This document shows positions 1-9,780 of a stretch of DNA of 64,000 nt, piece by piece (the stretch's first letter is position 1; each line of letters starts with the position of its first letter). The stretch comes from Channallabes apus (taxonomy: Eukaryota > Chordata > Actinopteri > Siluriformes > Clariidae), in assembly GCA_030522415.1 (NCBI GenBank), contig CM060112.1, positions 8,599,001 to 8,663,000 on the forward strand, in the 5' to 3' direction. The notes below the pieces were generated by a model. That model was given only the letters and a program-made list of their open reading frames with translations, was not told the DNA's origin and did not search any database. Position numbers and translations under genes: made by a program.

Positions 1-1383
1 GAAGTCCTCACTATTGCATGATGTTGTTGTGGAGATTTCTGTAGTGGTCTTATTTCTGGTTAATTTGGCCACGGTATTAAATAAAAATCTAGGATTATTT
101 TTATTTTCTTCTATAAGAGTGGAGAGATACGTTGATCTAGCTACACTAAGAGCTTTCCTATAGTTCAGGATGCTCTCTTTCCATGCTATTTGAAATACCA
201 ACAATTTAGTTTGAAGCCATTTACGCTCTAATTTCCGAGCAGTCTGTTTTAAAGTGCGCGTGTGATCGTTATACCAGGGAGCGAGTTTCTTATCTCTAAT
301 AATTTTTCTTTTAGCTGGAGCTACATTATCTAAGGTACAACGAAGTGTCGACTCTAAATATTCAGTCGCCTGATCAAGTTCTGTGGGGTCAGACGGTGGC
401 CTAATCGAAGTTGGTAACTCTGGGAGATTACTGATGAAACTCTGTGTGGTAGTCGATGTGAATGTACGTTTAATACGGTAGCGCGGTGCTGTGCGTACAT
501 TATCACTGTGAGACACTTGAATGGAGACAAGATAGTGATCTGAGATAATTTCAGACATTGGAATTGTGAATACATTTCTTATAATTAATCCGAAGAATAT
601 TACTAAATCTAAAGTGTGACCTGCTTTATGAGTGGGTCCTACTACACACTGATTTACACCTACGGAGTCCAGTATGGATATAAATGCTGTTCTCAGAGGG
701 TCTTCTGGATTCTCAAAATGAATGTTAAAATCTCCAGCAATTAACACTTTGTCTACAGAAATGACCAGGTCTGAGATGAAATCTGCAAATTCACCAAGAA
801 ATTCAGAATACGGCCCTGGAGGTCTGTAAATTATAATTAGTGGAATCGACTGAGCTGATTTAATATACTTAAATACACTTATGTTACTATAGAGAATTTC
901 AAATGAGTTAAATTTGTGTCGGTGTTTTTGTACGATAGACAGATTATCATTATGAATAACTGCGACGCCTCCTCCTCTACCAGTTAACCAAGGCTGGTGT
1001 ATGTAACTGTATCCAGGAGGACTAGCTTCATTTAGAGCTACATACTCGTCCTGTTTAACCCATGTTTCAGTTAAACAGAGTATATCAAACGCCTGATCTG
1101 TGATAATTTCATTAACAATAACTGCTTTTGATGAGAGAGATCTAATATTTAACAATCCTAGCTTCAGATCAGAGGTGCCGGCTGCGCATTCAGTATGATC
1201 GGAGTTTGTGGACTTTATGTTAATTAGATTATTGAAACAGACTTTCTGGGTCTTTCTACATTTTTGCTTAGATCGGGGAACAGACACAGTCTCAATATGG
1301 TGAACCCTGAGTGACGACTCTATGCAGCTAGCAGACGGTTGGTTTAGCCTGTCTGTCTGCTCCCTGGCCTGGGCTCTGGATTG
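1..1383 (-). CDS. LINE ORF2, apurinic-like endonuclease part (partial, no AUG start)
   Basis: The 461 codons are open from directly after the ORF1 stop to the window edge. Translation shows the exonuclease-endonuclease-phosphatase (EEP) domain in order: LGLLNIRSLSSKA, LCLTETWVK (metal-binding Glu), IIIYRPPG, VLIAGDFNIH (catalytic Asp and Asn), TLDLVIF and SDHYLVS (catalytic Asp-His). In known LINEs this domain nicks the target DNA to start target-primed reverse transcription. The frame is the same as ORF1, separated from it by one TGA at 1384-1386. The first Met codon is at 556-558, about 275 codons in and beyond most of the catalytic motifs, so an ordinary AUG start cannot produce the enzyme from this frame. 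Reverse transcriptase should follow beyond base 1. The function is certain by motif; how it is translated is open. Confidence 0.85.
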
Positions 1384-2289
1384 TCACCGATTAACTAGAC
1401 CTCTACTGAGACTATGAGCTATACTACAGGAAATGAGAGCAGCACCTTCCCGAGTGGGATAGACACCATCCCGCCCTAACAGGCCAGCTTTGCCCTCAAA
1501 GGTCTTCCAATTATCTATGTAGCCCACATTATTTTCGGAGCACCACCTGGACATCCAGCGGTTCAGCGACCATAGCCTGCTGTAAGCTATGTCGCCACGT
1601 CTCATTGGGATGGGACCAGAGCATATTACTTCATCGGACATCGCCTTCGCTAATTTAAACACCTCTGTAAAGTTATTCTTACTAACCTCTGACTGACGAA
1701 GGCGTATATCATTAGCTCCAGCATGTACCACTATCTTAGAGAACCTGTGCTGTCCTAGAGCCCTGAGATTACCTGCTATGTCCGGTGCTCTGGCTCCCGG
1801 GATACACCTAACCACTGCCGCTGGCGCCCCTAAAGGTCTAGCTAATGTCACGTGCCTCAGTATAGAGTCTCCTATAACCAGAGCTCTTTCAGGTTTCTCA
1901 GCGGGTGCATCACTGAGGAGAGCAAACCTGTTGGACACGTGAAGCGCAGAGGAGGTGTGCTCCGGTGGGCTAGCCTTAGCATTAGCTTTGGCTGAACGAG
2001 TATGCCGCCGAGTCGTCACCCACTCGCCCCGCTGTGAGGGCTCTAATGCCAGAGTCGGGGGCTGATTATCTCCGCCTGTGGCACCCAGACTGTCCGCTAC
2101 AGGAATAACACTGCTCTCACACTGTCTAACACTCTCTAAAGTCTGGATGCGCTCCTCTAACGCTGAAATCTTCTCCGTCAGAGTGCTCACTAACACACAC
2201 CTATCACAAATAAAATTATCACTAATGACGGAGGAAGAATGTCTAAACATCCTGCACTCTACACACTGAACAAGCTGAACGGTAGACAT
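1384..2289 (-). CDS. LINE ORF1 protein with zinc-finger-like, coiled-coil and SGNH esterase domains
   Basis: The protein has 301 residues. Near the N-terminus Cys9-x2-Cys12 and Cys28-x2-Cys31 form a zinc-finger-like module, followed by a heptad-like stretch (about 33-57) that could trimerise or dimerise. A basic, Pro-rich linker follows, then a GDSL/SGNH esterase fold (about 135-295) with IGDSILRHV (nucleophile Ser142) and HAGANDIR (Asn193-Asp194). The C-terminal block reads GRDGVYP: Asp274 is present but the position where the catalytic His is expected is Tyr277. Family knowledge: CR1/L2 ORF1 esterases have lipid esterase activity and the protein probably acts as the ribonucleoprotein partner of ORF2. 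The start at 2289 is the only Met ahead of the Cys module. The Tyr suggests that this copy encodes an esterase-impaired ORF1. Confidence 0.85.
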   Translation of the reverse strand: MSTVQLVQCVECRMFRHSSSVISDNFICDRCVLVSTLTEKISALEERIQTLESVRQCESSVIPVADSLGATGGDNQPPTLALEPSQRGEWVTTRRHTRSAKANAKASPPEHTSSALHVSNRFALLSDAPAEKPERALVIGDSILRHVTLARPLGAPAAVVRCIPGARAPDIAGNLRALGQHRFSKIVVHAGANDIRLRQSEVSKNNFTEVFKLAKAMSDEVICSGPIPMRRGDIAYSRLWSLNRWMSRWCSENNVGYIDNWKTFEGKAGLLGRDGVYPTREGAALISCSIAHSLSRGLVNR

Positions 2290-2334
2290 TATAACGTACC
2301 TCTGTGTCGGAGTTTTAGTTGTTTAGTTGTTTGT

Positions 2335-3215
2335 CTATATGTCAGTGGATCTCCAATTTTCTGACTGGCAGACCACAGGCAGTAAGGATGGGCGGACATG
2401 TCTCAGCCACACTCACTCTCAGCACTGGAGCCCCACAGGGTTGTGTTCTGAGCCCCCTGCTGTACTCTTTGCACACCCACGACTGCGTGGCCACTACCAA
2501 CTCCACCTCCATCATCAAGTTTGCTGACGACACCGTCGTGGTCGGACTGATCACCAACAATGATGAGTCGGACTAGCTAGAGGAGATTGGAAATCTGGAG
2601 AACTGGTGCCAGAGGAACAATCTCCTCCTGAACGTCAGTAAGACAAAGGAGCTGATAGTGGACTTTAGTACAAAGCAGGAGAGGAACTACCAGACCCCCG
2701 TCATCAACAGGAGCCCAGTGGAGAGAGTGGACAGCTTCAGATACCTCGGTGTTCACATCACGCAGGACCTATCATGGTCCTGTCACATCAACACCGTGGT
2801 GAAAAAAGCCCGGCAGCGTCTCTACCACCTCAGACGCTTGAGAGACTTTAGACTGCCCTCCAAGGTGCTCAGGAACTTCTACTCCTGCACCATAGAGAGC
2901 ATCCTGACGGGAAACATCACGACCTGGTTCGGGAACAGCACCATGCAGGACAGACGAGCTCTACAGAGGGTGGTGCGATCAGCCGAGCGCATCATCCGCA
3001 CTGAGCTCCCTGACCTGCACTCCATCTACAGCAAGCGGTGCTGGACTAAGGCCAGGAAGATCATGAAGGACCTCAGTCACCCCAGTAATGGACTGTTCTC
3101 TTTGTTGCGGTCTGGGAAGCGATTCCGCTCCCTAAAGGCCAACACAGAGAGGCTGAGGAGGAGCTTCTTCCCACAGGCGATAAGGTCTCTCAATCACACC
3201 TCCACACAGGACTAA
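2335..3215 (+). pseudogene. L2-type LINE ORF2, C-terminal reverse transcriptase, one internal stop
   Basis: Translation gives [15 protein letters not shown], the conserved [17 protein letters not shown] block and [12 protein letters not shown] with the catalytic Asp pair. The thumb region (VDSFRYLGVHITQDLSW, ILTGNITTWFGN) and a C-terminal Arg-rich end (FFPQAIRSLNH) follow, with a stop at 3213. A single in-frame TAG at 2574-2576, just after the FADD block, interrupts an otherwise open frame; the segments before and after share the same frame. The protein once copied LINE RNA at nicked DNA. The N-terminal endonuclease and the first RT blocks are absent. With 5' truncation and a nonsense codon it is a pseudogene. 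Confidence 0.85.
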
Positions 3216-3607
3216 TAACATCTTTTAAGCTCACAACTCTGACTGGACAATCATGGACACATTCATACACACTTGCACTAAATACTCATACATCTGGACA
3301 ATTGCACATGTCACCTTTCATGCATATTTGCACAACCACTGACACTTTAATTCTATATACATATATACTCTACCCTATATTTCAATTTTTTTGCAATATT
3401 TTAATATGCCCTTATTGTACAGTTAATTTTACTAGTTAAAATGATTTCTTTAGTATTTCCTTTTTATTGATTATTTATTTTACGTACAAGCTTTTATTCT
3501 CTTTTTTTTTTTTTTTTTTTAGGTCACTGGCGGTCGTATAAGCATTTCACTGCATATTATACTGTGTATGACTGTGTATGTGACTAATAAAATTTGAATT
3601 TGAATTT
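2335..3607 (+). mobile_element. L2-type LINE, 5'-truncated copy with 3' tail
   Basis: This plus-strand copy begins inside the reverse transcriptase domain and ends in a short repeated tail (TGAATT units at about 3595-3607), the 3' end expected for L2-type elements. A T-rich 3' UTR with an 18-nt T run lies at about 3504-3521. The same subfamily occurs again at 50310-51712 on the other strand, with near-identical C-terminal protein and the same tail. 5' truncation is the usual outcome of target-primed reverse transcription. The tail has inserted next to, or into, a gypsy protease gene, because the antisense protease reading frame runs directly into the tail. Confidence 0.85.
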
Positions 3608-4048
3608 AAAACGCATATACTCTGATGGTATGTTGATGGTTACTTGGGCAGTCGGGCTCTCAATGGTTGTGGTTTGGACCGTCAATGTAGCCGGTGTACA
3701 GAACTTTGAGCATCGAGGGGACCACGAAATGATGCGGTTATTGGTCCAATCGAAATTGGGGTTGTGAGCACTAAGCAATGGGAGACCTAGCACGATGGAA
3801 TGATCCGACCGAGGTAGCACGTAAAATTTTAGCTCCTCTGTGTGACCGGGGAATGTTAACCGGAGGGGCGCAGTAATTAATTTAACAGGCGAATGTTCAA
3901 AATCTTGACCATCTAGAGCTTTAATAGATATCGGATATGGAAACTTCGACACGGGAAATCGCAGCGAGGAAATTAGGGTAGAAGAAATTAAGTTTCCAGC
4001 CGCCCCGGAATCTATCAGGGGAAAAACAGACATAACACAATCATTCAT
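3608..4048 (-). pseudogene. gypsy retropepsin (aspartic protease) fragment
   Basis: The frame shows the aspartic protease active-site block PLIDSGAAGNLIS (Asp-Ser-Gly) near its start, then a flap-like region (IKALDGQDF) and the hydrophobic block SIVLGLPLLSAHNP. Dimers of this domain process the gag-pol polyprotein in related elements. The reading frame runs into the neighbouring L2 tail, giving an artificial FKFKFKFY end. The gene is therefore interrupted by the adjacent LINE, and the RT domain that should follow is gone. Confidence 0.75.
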
Positions 4049-4111
4049 CTTTAACTGTGCTTTTATACAAAAAGGGTGATGAGTGCAGGGTGGTGTATGC
4101 AGCGTTACTTT

Positions 4112-4537
4112 TCACAACGGGCAGTTTCTGATGCGGTGGTCATTCCCCCCACAGTATAGACACAACCCTGATGCCAACCATCTTCTCCTCTCGGTGGGGG
4201 AGAGACGAGAAGTTCTCACATCCATGGGCTCCGGCCGGTTCGTTTCAGGCGCTACGGGAGGAGGTCTGCGGGGTTGTTCGCCGGTTCGTGCCTGGGCTGA
4301 TCTAGTCCCCGGCCGGGAGCGTTGGCTATCGGCCTCCTCTTGGTGGCGGCGTCTCTGTCCTTCATGTCCACGTACTGTCCATCCTCGGTCCTCAGCAGCT
4401 TGCCGATGTTCCCGTGCACCGGAAGTGCGTGTTCGGTGCTCTCGCGCAGCAGAATGTCGCTCATTAACTCTTTGTCGGGGACCTTCATCATCACCGCCCC
4501 CACCTGCTTCACCCTCCTGCCGCTCATCCTCCAGCAC
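4112..4537 (-). pseudogene. gypsy gag C-terminal fragment with CCHC zinc knuckle
   Basis: The 141-residue frame has a basic, Arg/Glu-rich N-terminal part and ends in SPTERRRWLASGLCLYCGG followed by a complete CX2CX4HX4C knuckle (CLYCGGNDHRIRNC). Zinc knuckles in gag bind the genomic RNA. The capsid-type domain normally found upstream is missing. The frame ends with TGA at 4112-4114 and continues in the same frame, without a further stop, into the protease ORF downstream, so gag and protease are separated here by one stop codon. A second open frame overlaps the basic linker (4252-4539) but shows no recognisable domain. The N-terminal start shown is simply the first Met and is uncertain. Confidence 0.6.
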
Positions 4538-4539
4538 AC

Positions 4540-4860
4540 ACTCCGATTACCGCTCCAGTAACGGGGTTATAAGGAGTTTTTTTTCCGGTGCGGTCCTTGG
4601 AAGTCCCGGCACCCTTTTATCCTGGGGAATAGGTATAACACACAGCTGTATTTCTCATTCACGCACAACGGTGGACAGACAAGGGACTCTGGGGTCGGCT
4701 GGTATAAATAGGGAGACAAAAGGATACACAGGTGATCTTCATTATTAGACAAAGTGAGAGACATACACACATAGACACACTAGGGGGAGACAAAGCGACG
4801 GCTCAGTAATCCGGGGAGCTGGATCTCACTCTCCGAGGCTGTGGTGGCCCAGATGTTACA
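4540..4860 (-). other. candidate LTR or leader of the gypsy relic
   Basis: On the minus strand this segment lies upstream of the gag remnant. It starts with TGTAACA at 4860-4854 and contains two AT-rich boxes (TATTTATA near 4703 and GGATAAAA near 4620). No matching second LTR, primer-binding site or target duplication was found, so the LTR reading is only a suggestion from position and end sequence. Confidence 0.3.
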
Positions 4861-4867
4861 AAAATCT

Positions 4868-6055
4868 TATTCATTGTTTTCAAAATTGTATATACTGAAG
4901 ATATTGCAATTATGACAGAACAAATATGGAATTATGCAGTCAACAAAAAAATGGTATGCAACCTCGAATATGTTATAAAATTTCAATTCTTTAAAGTAGC
5001 ATCCTTTTGCTTTGCTGACTGCATTGTACACTCTTGGCATTCTCTCAGTCAGCCTCATTAGGTACTCACCTGAAATGATTTTCCAACAATCTTGAAGGAG
5101 TTCCCAGAGGTGTTGAATACTTGTTGGCTAAATTTCCTTTACTCTCTGGTCTATCACTTCTCAAACATTGCATTTTAATCAGGGTGATTTAAATGAGTGG
5201 TGATTGTGGAGCCCAGGTCATCTGCAGCACTCTCTTTCTTGGACAAATAGCTCTTACAGTGTTTAGGGTCATTGTCGTTTTAGAAAACTAATCATAGTCC
5301 CATTGAATGCAAACCAGATGGGATGACAGGTCCTTACAATATGCTATGGTAGCTATGCCCTCAGTCTTAACTAAGACATCAACAGTGTCACCAGCAAACC
5401 ATCCCCACATCCCTTCTCTATGCTTTACTGTTTGAACCACACTTCCAGGAACCATCTGTTTTCCCATGCTACGTCTAACAAAGACATGGTGTTTAAAACC
5501 AAAAATCTTATATTTGGACTTATCACACCAAGATTTATACCAGACATTTTCCCACTGATTTAAAAAACATTGTGTTTCTTGGACCAAGCAAATCCGTTCT
5601 GCTTGTTTTTCTTCTAAAGTGGTTTCTTTGCCATAATTCAACCATGAAGAGCTGACTCATGCAGGCTCCTCTGAACAGTGGATGTTGAGATACAGTATAT
5701 TTACGACTTGAACTTTGAAAAGCACTTATGTGGGCCCATATTTTGGGGTGCTGTGAATTGGTCAGAGGTTGGTCATTCTATTAAACGTATCCTCTCCAGC
5801 AGAGGTAGCTCTCAGTCTTCCTTCTTCTTCATGAGCAAGTTTCATGCGAGAGTTTGCACTTTTGCACTTGGGGAAACATTCAAAGTTCTTGAGAATTTTG
5901 TAATGATGGCCATAATATATGTATTTGTACAGAAGATATAGTTGCACAATTAGGTCTATTGACCCTTTACCCACCCTTTCTCTGTGACAACTGATGATCT
6001 AAAGCACCATAAGAAGGCAAGAAGTGTCACAAATAAACTCTTTACAATTATATTA
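4868..6055 (-). mobile_element. decayed Tc1-like DNA transposon
   Basis: Read as the complement of a Tc1-type transposase gene, many stretches resemble the non-coding strand of common fish Tc1 elements. Examples are the segment around 4995-5090 (terminal region), GGTCATTGTCGTTTTAGAAA at 5268-5287, CAAACCAGATGGGATGACAG at 5309-5328, the block around 5480-5530, and CTCCTCTGAACAG near 5668. These correspond to catalytic-domain and N-terminal coding parts. Frames are broken in many places, so only short open pieces remain. Clear terminal inverted repeats were not delimited, so the ends are approximate. Tc1 elements move by cut and paste with a DDE transposase; this copy is dead. Confidence 0.75.
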
Positions 6056-6073
6056 ATTAACAATAATTATTAT

Positions 6074-6078
<5 letters not shown>

Positions 6079-6131
<53 letters not shown>
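6079..6131. repeat. (AT)n microsatellite
   Basis: This is an uninterrupted alternating AT tract of about 53 bases, just beyond the Tc1-like relic. Confidence 0.95.
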
Positions 6132-6133
<2 letters not shown>

Positions 6134-7073
6134 TCTGGCACTTGGATTAGTTTCAGGTCTGCTTTTCTCTTATCCAAACTCTAAACTCTACTAGGAGACT
6201 TTTTAAAACAGTATGCGATTCATTACTATAATTTAATTTCTCCACCTTGAACATTTAATTTCCCCCACGGTACGCACCAGATGAGGTCTTTATTCAGCGT
6301 CAAATCTCTCCAGGATTCACTCGTCATTTTTTAGTCTGTTAAAATTGAGTAATAATTATTGCATTTCTCAGATTCATCCTTCAAAGGAAAAATTGCAAAC
6401 TGAAATCATAAATCATTCTTGGAATATTTATATTTGCACTGCTGTATTCTCATAAAAAGTACCGATCATACAATCTTCAAAACTGTTATGAACTGACGCA
6501 AATGTTTTTAATGCTATTTTTCTGCATGGTGATGTGCATGGATTTATGGGTATTAGTGATTTCTACAAGCATGATTTCTGGGCAGAAGTCAGGCATCCAG
6601 TCCATCAGTCCACCAATCAGGTAACACCAAGCAAGAAAAAAGAAAAATCATGTTAGCAACAAATCATTCTGTCTTGATAAAAAAAGGAAGATTTTGTACC
6701 AGCAAATCTATTACAATATGCTTATGAGCTTAAAGCTGTGATGAAAATAAAAATAGTAGCAAAAATGTAATTCCTCAACAGGATTTCTGAGCATATTTTT
6801 TATTATTAATGACTACAAAACTTGGATGGAAGCCATAATGTCCTTAAGCATAATTTTTATTGAGTTTTTGCTCTAACATGGGAAACGTGGCAACTGTGTA
6901 ATACACTCACAATGAAAGCTGTTAAGTGCATGAGTAAACTGTTGGAAATATAACCATTACACATAAGCAAGTTACTGTTAAGTTAAGCATATAGAAAGTT
7001 TAATTAATCACGGCTCTACAGCCAATCAGGGGCGTCTGTGACCTCGCGCACGTGGAAGGAAAATTGGAAACCG

Positions 7074-7110
7074 CTCCCCTCCCCCCCCAAAAATGTGGGG
7101 GGGGGGGGGG
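7074..7110. repeat. C-tract and G-tract inverted pair
   Basis: A C-rich run (7074-7088, with eight uninterrupted C at 7081-7088) is followed after AAAAATGT by 14 uninterrupted G (7097-7110). The two can pair as a GC stem, or the G run alone could form a quadruplex. Confidence 0.9.
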
Positions 7111-8267
7111 TAAGTAAATAACCTCTAATGCCACAGTCACACTCTGATAAAGAAGTCTCTGTGCATTTATCAAGTTCATACTACTGGAAGGACATGCCTC
7201 TCACAACCGAACTGAGTTATTACTATGTCTGATCAGAACACACCACATTCATACCAAACATTTATCGCTCACTTAAAGCTTTGTCATTGCAACCAGCAGG
7301 CTGGTATGAATGCAGCTAAGTGACCAAGGGTAATCTAGTTCTGTTCTTATGAGGAAGGTTTTAAAAGATGTAAAGTTTAACATTTTCATATTATTTCATT
7401 TTAATTTCATTTTAAGTGATTGGTAATTAACATAGTTTGATACAAGACTTTTTGATGGTATATCGTATTTCATTTAGACTTTATTATTCATAAATTGGTG
7501 AGATTCAGCACACTTATAAAAACTAGATCCATCTATTCCTATTGATATTTAATCTAAATTTATAGATCTGATTTTATTGTGCATTCATTAGGAAGGAGGA
7601 GCAGGACCTTTTGGTCTTATGACAGATTGTGCACTCTGACACTGTCATTATGCAAATGATCAACACACAATGCATATCCAATTAAGCACAACTCATTAAT
7701 AGATAAAATTACCATAATGCAACATTGTACACTGCATACAGATCTGTAGAGTTTGCAGTGGGGATTTTGGAGTTCACTGGCTTAAGTGCAAATAACACTA
7801 GTGGTTTAATATCCATGGGTGTAATTACCAGCAGCACCAGGAGACATATCCCCAGTGTACAAAAGGGGGGGGAAGCTGAATCCACGAAAAATGACATCCT
7901 TTAGCCAGCATTCAATCTCACGAAACAGCCCTTTGACATGCACTATGCTGCACATTATTACACTCAGCTGAGATGACGCAAAATTTTAAATAGGCGTTAT
8001 ACTTGGGCACCAGAAAACAAACAAAACAAAGGAAGACAATATTTTTTTTTCAGTCTCTTCAGTCACAGAGAAAATTATTTTAGTGGGTTTTAAAGGGAGA
8101 GTAAGGAAGCAATATATTACACAAATATAAACACAAATGTAACAGTATTTGCTGGCTGCGGCATGTTTCACTGAAATTTACACATTACACATTGCATTGG
8201 GAAATGCTTAGTGTATCTAGAGGCAAGCCAAAAAACAGCTGTAATCTTGCTACATATCTTGCAATAA

Positions 8268-8350
8268 ATATGTATGTACTGTATACATGTATGTATGTAT
8301 AATATGAATGTATAGTATGTTTGTACAGTATGTATGCATGTATGATTTAC
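8268..8350. repeat. imperfect (TATG)n / (TGTA)n repeat
   Basis: This is an interrupted tetranucleotide repeat with several GTATGTATGT-type runs. Confidence 0.8.
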
Positions 8351-8799
8351 ATATGTATGTGCACTGCCTGAAAAAGATAAAATCCACCCACACTTGCATT
8401 CATTTTTTTGTTGAGATCTTATACTGATGATGGTGAAGTCGAACCACTTCGTAAAGTCTTCTAGAGTAAATTTTAAAGACGTTTAGGTCAGTACTATATA
8501 AAAGCTAATTCATGTGTGAAAATGATGATGCTCCCAGAACCACTCTTTCACAATTTGAGTCCTGGACTATACCCAGCCCATCAAAGCAGAAAAACTCCAT
8601 AGATGTGATAATCTGGTCATTTAGTACATTCAGGTCATTAGTATACTTAATTTAATTGCCGCATAATGTTGCTGAGCCTAGACAGAGGCAACCCAGATCA
8701 TAACACTGCCTCCACAGAATAATACAGTGGCCATTATGCATAATGGGCACATTGCTTAACCTATCTCCCTTCTTCCTCGGAAGTAAATAAGTGTAAAAA

Positions 8800-9012
8800 C
8801 ACAGTTATGGTGCTATGGGTTACTGACCAGAAGTTCAAGGGGTTCAAACCCCAACACTGCCAAGCTGTCACTGCTGGCACTTTGAACAAGGCCCTTAACC
8901 TGTGCTCTGCCCTTTGCTCTGACTTTAGCGTCTTACCAAGCGGGGATATGTGAAGAATAGCGTCCACTTTGCTCTAATATATATGTGACAAATAAAGAAT
9001 TCATCTTCTCTT
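8800..9012 (+). mobile_element. tRNA-derived SINE with L2-like tail
   Basis: A box-B-like sequence GGTTCAAACCCC (8841-8852) lies about 40 bases into the repeat, as in the RNA polymerase III promoter of tRNA-derived SINEs. It is followed by a body containing CACTGCCAAGCTGTCACTG and CAAGGCCCTTAACC, typical of fish SINEs. The end reads TGTGACAAATAAAG, resembling the 3' end of L2-type LINEs that would mobilise it. Box A is degraded. I read this as a SINE and not a functional tRNA gene, because no cloverleaf can be drawn. Confidence 0.75.
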
Positions 9013-9584
9013 ATTGCTGTAAAATAGGGTAAATCTGCCTGCATTACCTTTTTACAATGTTTCCAAGACAGTAATACAGTAATTAAGTTTCCTTACTAAA
9101 TTGACGCCATTTTCTTCAGTTTAGCTCTGCAAACAAAGAAACACAGCTGTTCAGTCCCAGTTATGTCATCATCGGCCTGTGCATGTACTGTATGAAAGTC
9201 TTTTTACTTTCCCTATGAAACAAAACTGCACACATAGATTTCACCTGTTGACTTTATATGATGCAACCAGACATTTACATGATCTCTGATTACTCCACAC
9301 CACACTCATTTTGGGAAGTTGGCAGGTTACCCCTATCCTTCCAGGTTTGAATAATGTGTTGAACAGGACTTAATCCAATTACACCAGTTTCAACAATCTC
9401 TTTTCGTTGTTGAAATCATTGAAATCATTTGACCTTTATGATACACAGCAACATCTTTTCCATGACCATGGGATCCGTCTTCTGGCACTGCATTACACTG
9501 CATTGCATTTGACAGTGTTTAAAAGTTACACAGATTTTCTGACTTTAGGTCTAATATGTGTTCAATTCCAGTCTCAATTTATGA

Positions 9585-9670
9585 CACTAATTCAATTCAA
9601 TTCAATTCAATTTTATTTATATAGCGCTTTTAACAATGGTCATTGTCTCAAAGCAGCTTCACAAAAATTA
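9585..9670 (+). repeat. dispersed teleost repeat with (CAATT)n head
   Basis: A run of CAATT units is followed by TTTATTTATATAGCGCTTTT and then CAATGGTCATTGTCTCAAAG, a pattern I recognise from many fish genomes as the end of an interspersed element. The parent family is not determined here. Confidence 0.55.
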
Positions 9671-9780
9671 AAGAAATTTAACAAAAAAATAAATAAATAA
9701 TAATAATAAATAAATGTAAAAAATAAATAAATAAAAATAACATAAAAATAAATAAATTAAAAAAAAAAAATTATTATTAT
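9665..9780. repeat. A-rich low-complexity tract
   Basis: AAAT and AAT units dominate this stretch directly after the CAATT-headed repeat, resembling an expanded tail. Confidence 0.8.

Larger units (their letters stand above)
1..2331 (-). mobile_element. L2/CR1-group LINE, 5' half, continues past left edge
   Basis: This is a non-LTR retrotransposon read on the minus strand. A short 5' leader (about 2290-2331) is followed by ORF1 with an esterase domain and then by the endonuclease part of ORF2, which runs out of the window at base 1. ORF1 with an SGNH esterase is known from CR1/L2-group elements such as zebrafish ZfL2-1, which supports the clade call. Both frames are open throughout (301 and 461 codons), so this copy looks young or selectively preserved compared with the other LINEs here. 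Reverse transcriptase would lie to the left and cannot be seen, so completeness is unknown. The 5' end abuts a second LINE of opposite orientation. Confidence 0.85.
3608..4860 (-). mobile_element. Ty3/gypsy LTR retrotransposon relic (leader, gag end, protease)
   Basis: On the minus strand a GC-rich leader or LTR-like stretch (4540-4860) is followed by a gag C-terminus with a zinc knuckle and then a retropepsin domain. The relic stops where the L2 tail begins at 3607; no RT, RNase H or integrase remains on that side. The outer edge at 4854-4860 reads TGTAACA on the minus strand, which could be an LTR start, but no second LTR is visible. The gag piece is far shorter than a usual gypsy gag (about 300 residues), so the 5' part is deleted or very diverged. 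The superfamily call rests on the CCHC and DSG motifs. Confidence 0.7.
6132..8790. other. AT-rich stretch without recognisable gene
   Basis: I see no coding region, RNA gene or classifiable transposon here. Open frames are short and lack protein-like composition. It holds a C-run/G-run pair at 7074-7110 and a TATG-type simple repeat at 8268-8350, listed separately. Confidence 0.6.

Noticed and set aside
1..3607. Reading both LINE parts as one twin-primed insertion
   Set aside because: Orientation fits, but the two halves differ in codon composition and probably in family. It is kept as an open question and not as a call.
8836..8852. Box-B-like sequence suggesting a tRNA gene
   Set aside because: There is no cloverleaf or intact box A, and the downstream sequence is a SINE body with an L2-like tail.
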